A program made the position numbers and the translations under genes. A stretch of 15,634 nucleotides of DNA from the NCBI GenBank assembly GCA_040880285.1, contig JBBDIT010000064.1, positions 1-15,634 of the forward strand, in the 5' to 3' direction. The notes beneath the pieces were generated by a model. That model saw only the letters and a list, made by a program, of their open reading frames with translations, was not told the origin of the DNA and did no database searches. Of the stretch, positions 15,501 to 15,634 are shown piece after piece (positions within the stretch are counted from its first letter, which is position 1; every line of letters begins with the position of its first letter). The DNA is from JANQJA01 sp040880285 (GTDB taxonomy: Bacteria; Pseudomonadota; Gammaproteobacteria; Pseudomonadales; Azotimanducaceae).

Positions 15501-15634
15501 TCCTGAAACCCGTCCCCGGCCTTTCACCGATCCGTATCACTTTCACCAAATCGTGTTGCCAGGTGTTACGACGTGTTACGAGAAGGGTCGGGTGCATCTT
15601 CAAGCAACATCCAGGAAACCTCTGAATAAGCCCG
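15501..15634. repeat. Dispersed repeat, right copy (inverted, cut by the window edge)
   Basis: Bases 15509-15634 are the reverse complement of 124-249 at roughly 90% identity, with no gaps. Its inner end, 15500-15521, carries the REP-like sequence that also occurs at 17-38 (19 of 22). The unit should continue beyond the window for about 120 bp and end in a hairpin like that at 3-40 (prediction). It begins about 57 bp upstream of the M20 promoter -35 box. An 8-base tandem, GTGTTACG, occurs twice at 15563-15580, separated by AC. The reading frame open in the left copy meets a TAA here. Confidence 0.8.

Noticed and set aside
1..15634. CRISPR array, tRNA, rRNA, prophage or toxin-antitoxin locus
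   Set aside because: I saw no regularly spaced repeats, no tRNA or rRNA sequence, and no phage or toxin-antitoxin gene; the window is almost filled by recognised housekeeping genes.

Overview
The window looks like chromosomal DNA of a gammaproteobacterium. The gene content is core housekeeping and no phage, plasmid or CRISPR locus is visible. Gene order matches what I recall from Pseudomonas-like gammaproteobacteria: rpsP-rimM-trmD-rplS, then xerD-dsbC, hom, recJ and prfB-lysS. E. coli keeps the same blocks as two separate clusters. The exact species cannot be read from the sequence; the unnamed MFS transporter and the dispersed repeats suggest a less studied lineage (inference).

Layout. 1-249: one copy of a dispersed repeat with a strong REP-like hairpin at its outer end. 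250-456: leader and probable promoter of the ribosomal protein operon. 457-2415: rpsP (S16), rimM (30S maturation), trmD (m1G37 tRNA methylase) and rplS (L19), tightly packed and closed by a clear rho-independent terminator. 2527-3438: xerD (chromosome dimer resolution). 3595-4353: dsbC (periplasmic disulfide isomerase), with a hairpin behind it. 4537-5835: an unassigned 12-helix MFS transporter with its own extended -10 promoter. 5960-8444: an AlaC-type aminotransferase and homoserine dehydrogenase, 1 nt apart. 8464-10170: recJ. 10285-11380: prfB, split by the classical programmed +1 frameshift. 11419-12927: lysS. On the minus strand, 15386-13959 encodes a secreted M20 metallopeptidase and 13935-12934 an NAD-type isocitrate dehydrogenase-like enzyme; this pair converges on lysS. 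15501-15634: a second copy of the repeat, inverted relative to the first and cut by the window edge.

How the genes fit together. Most plus-strand genes serve translation (S16, L19, RimM, TrmD, RF2, LysRS) or DNA maintenance (XerD, RecJ). AlaC-Hom is an amino-acid metabolism pair joined to recJ by a 19-nt gap. The minus-strand pair joins peptide scavenging to a TCA-type decarboxylating dehydrogenase; the functional link is not evident.

I found no convincing new biological system. The signals most worth a second look are the inverted pair of about 90% identical repeats bracketing the whole 15-kb block, their REP-like ends, and the missing thrC between hom and recJ.
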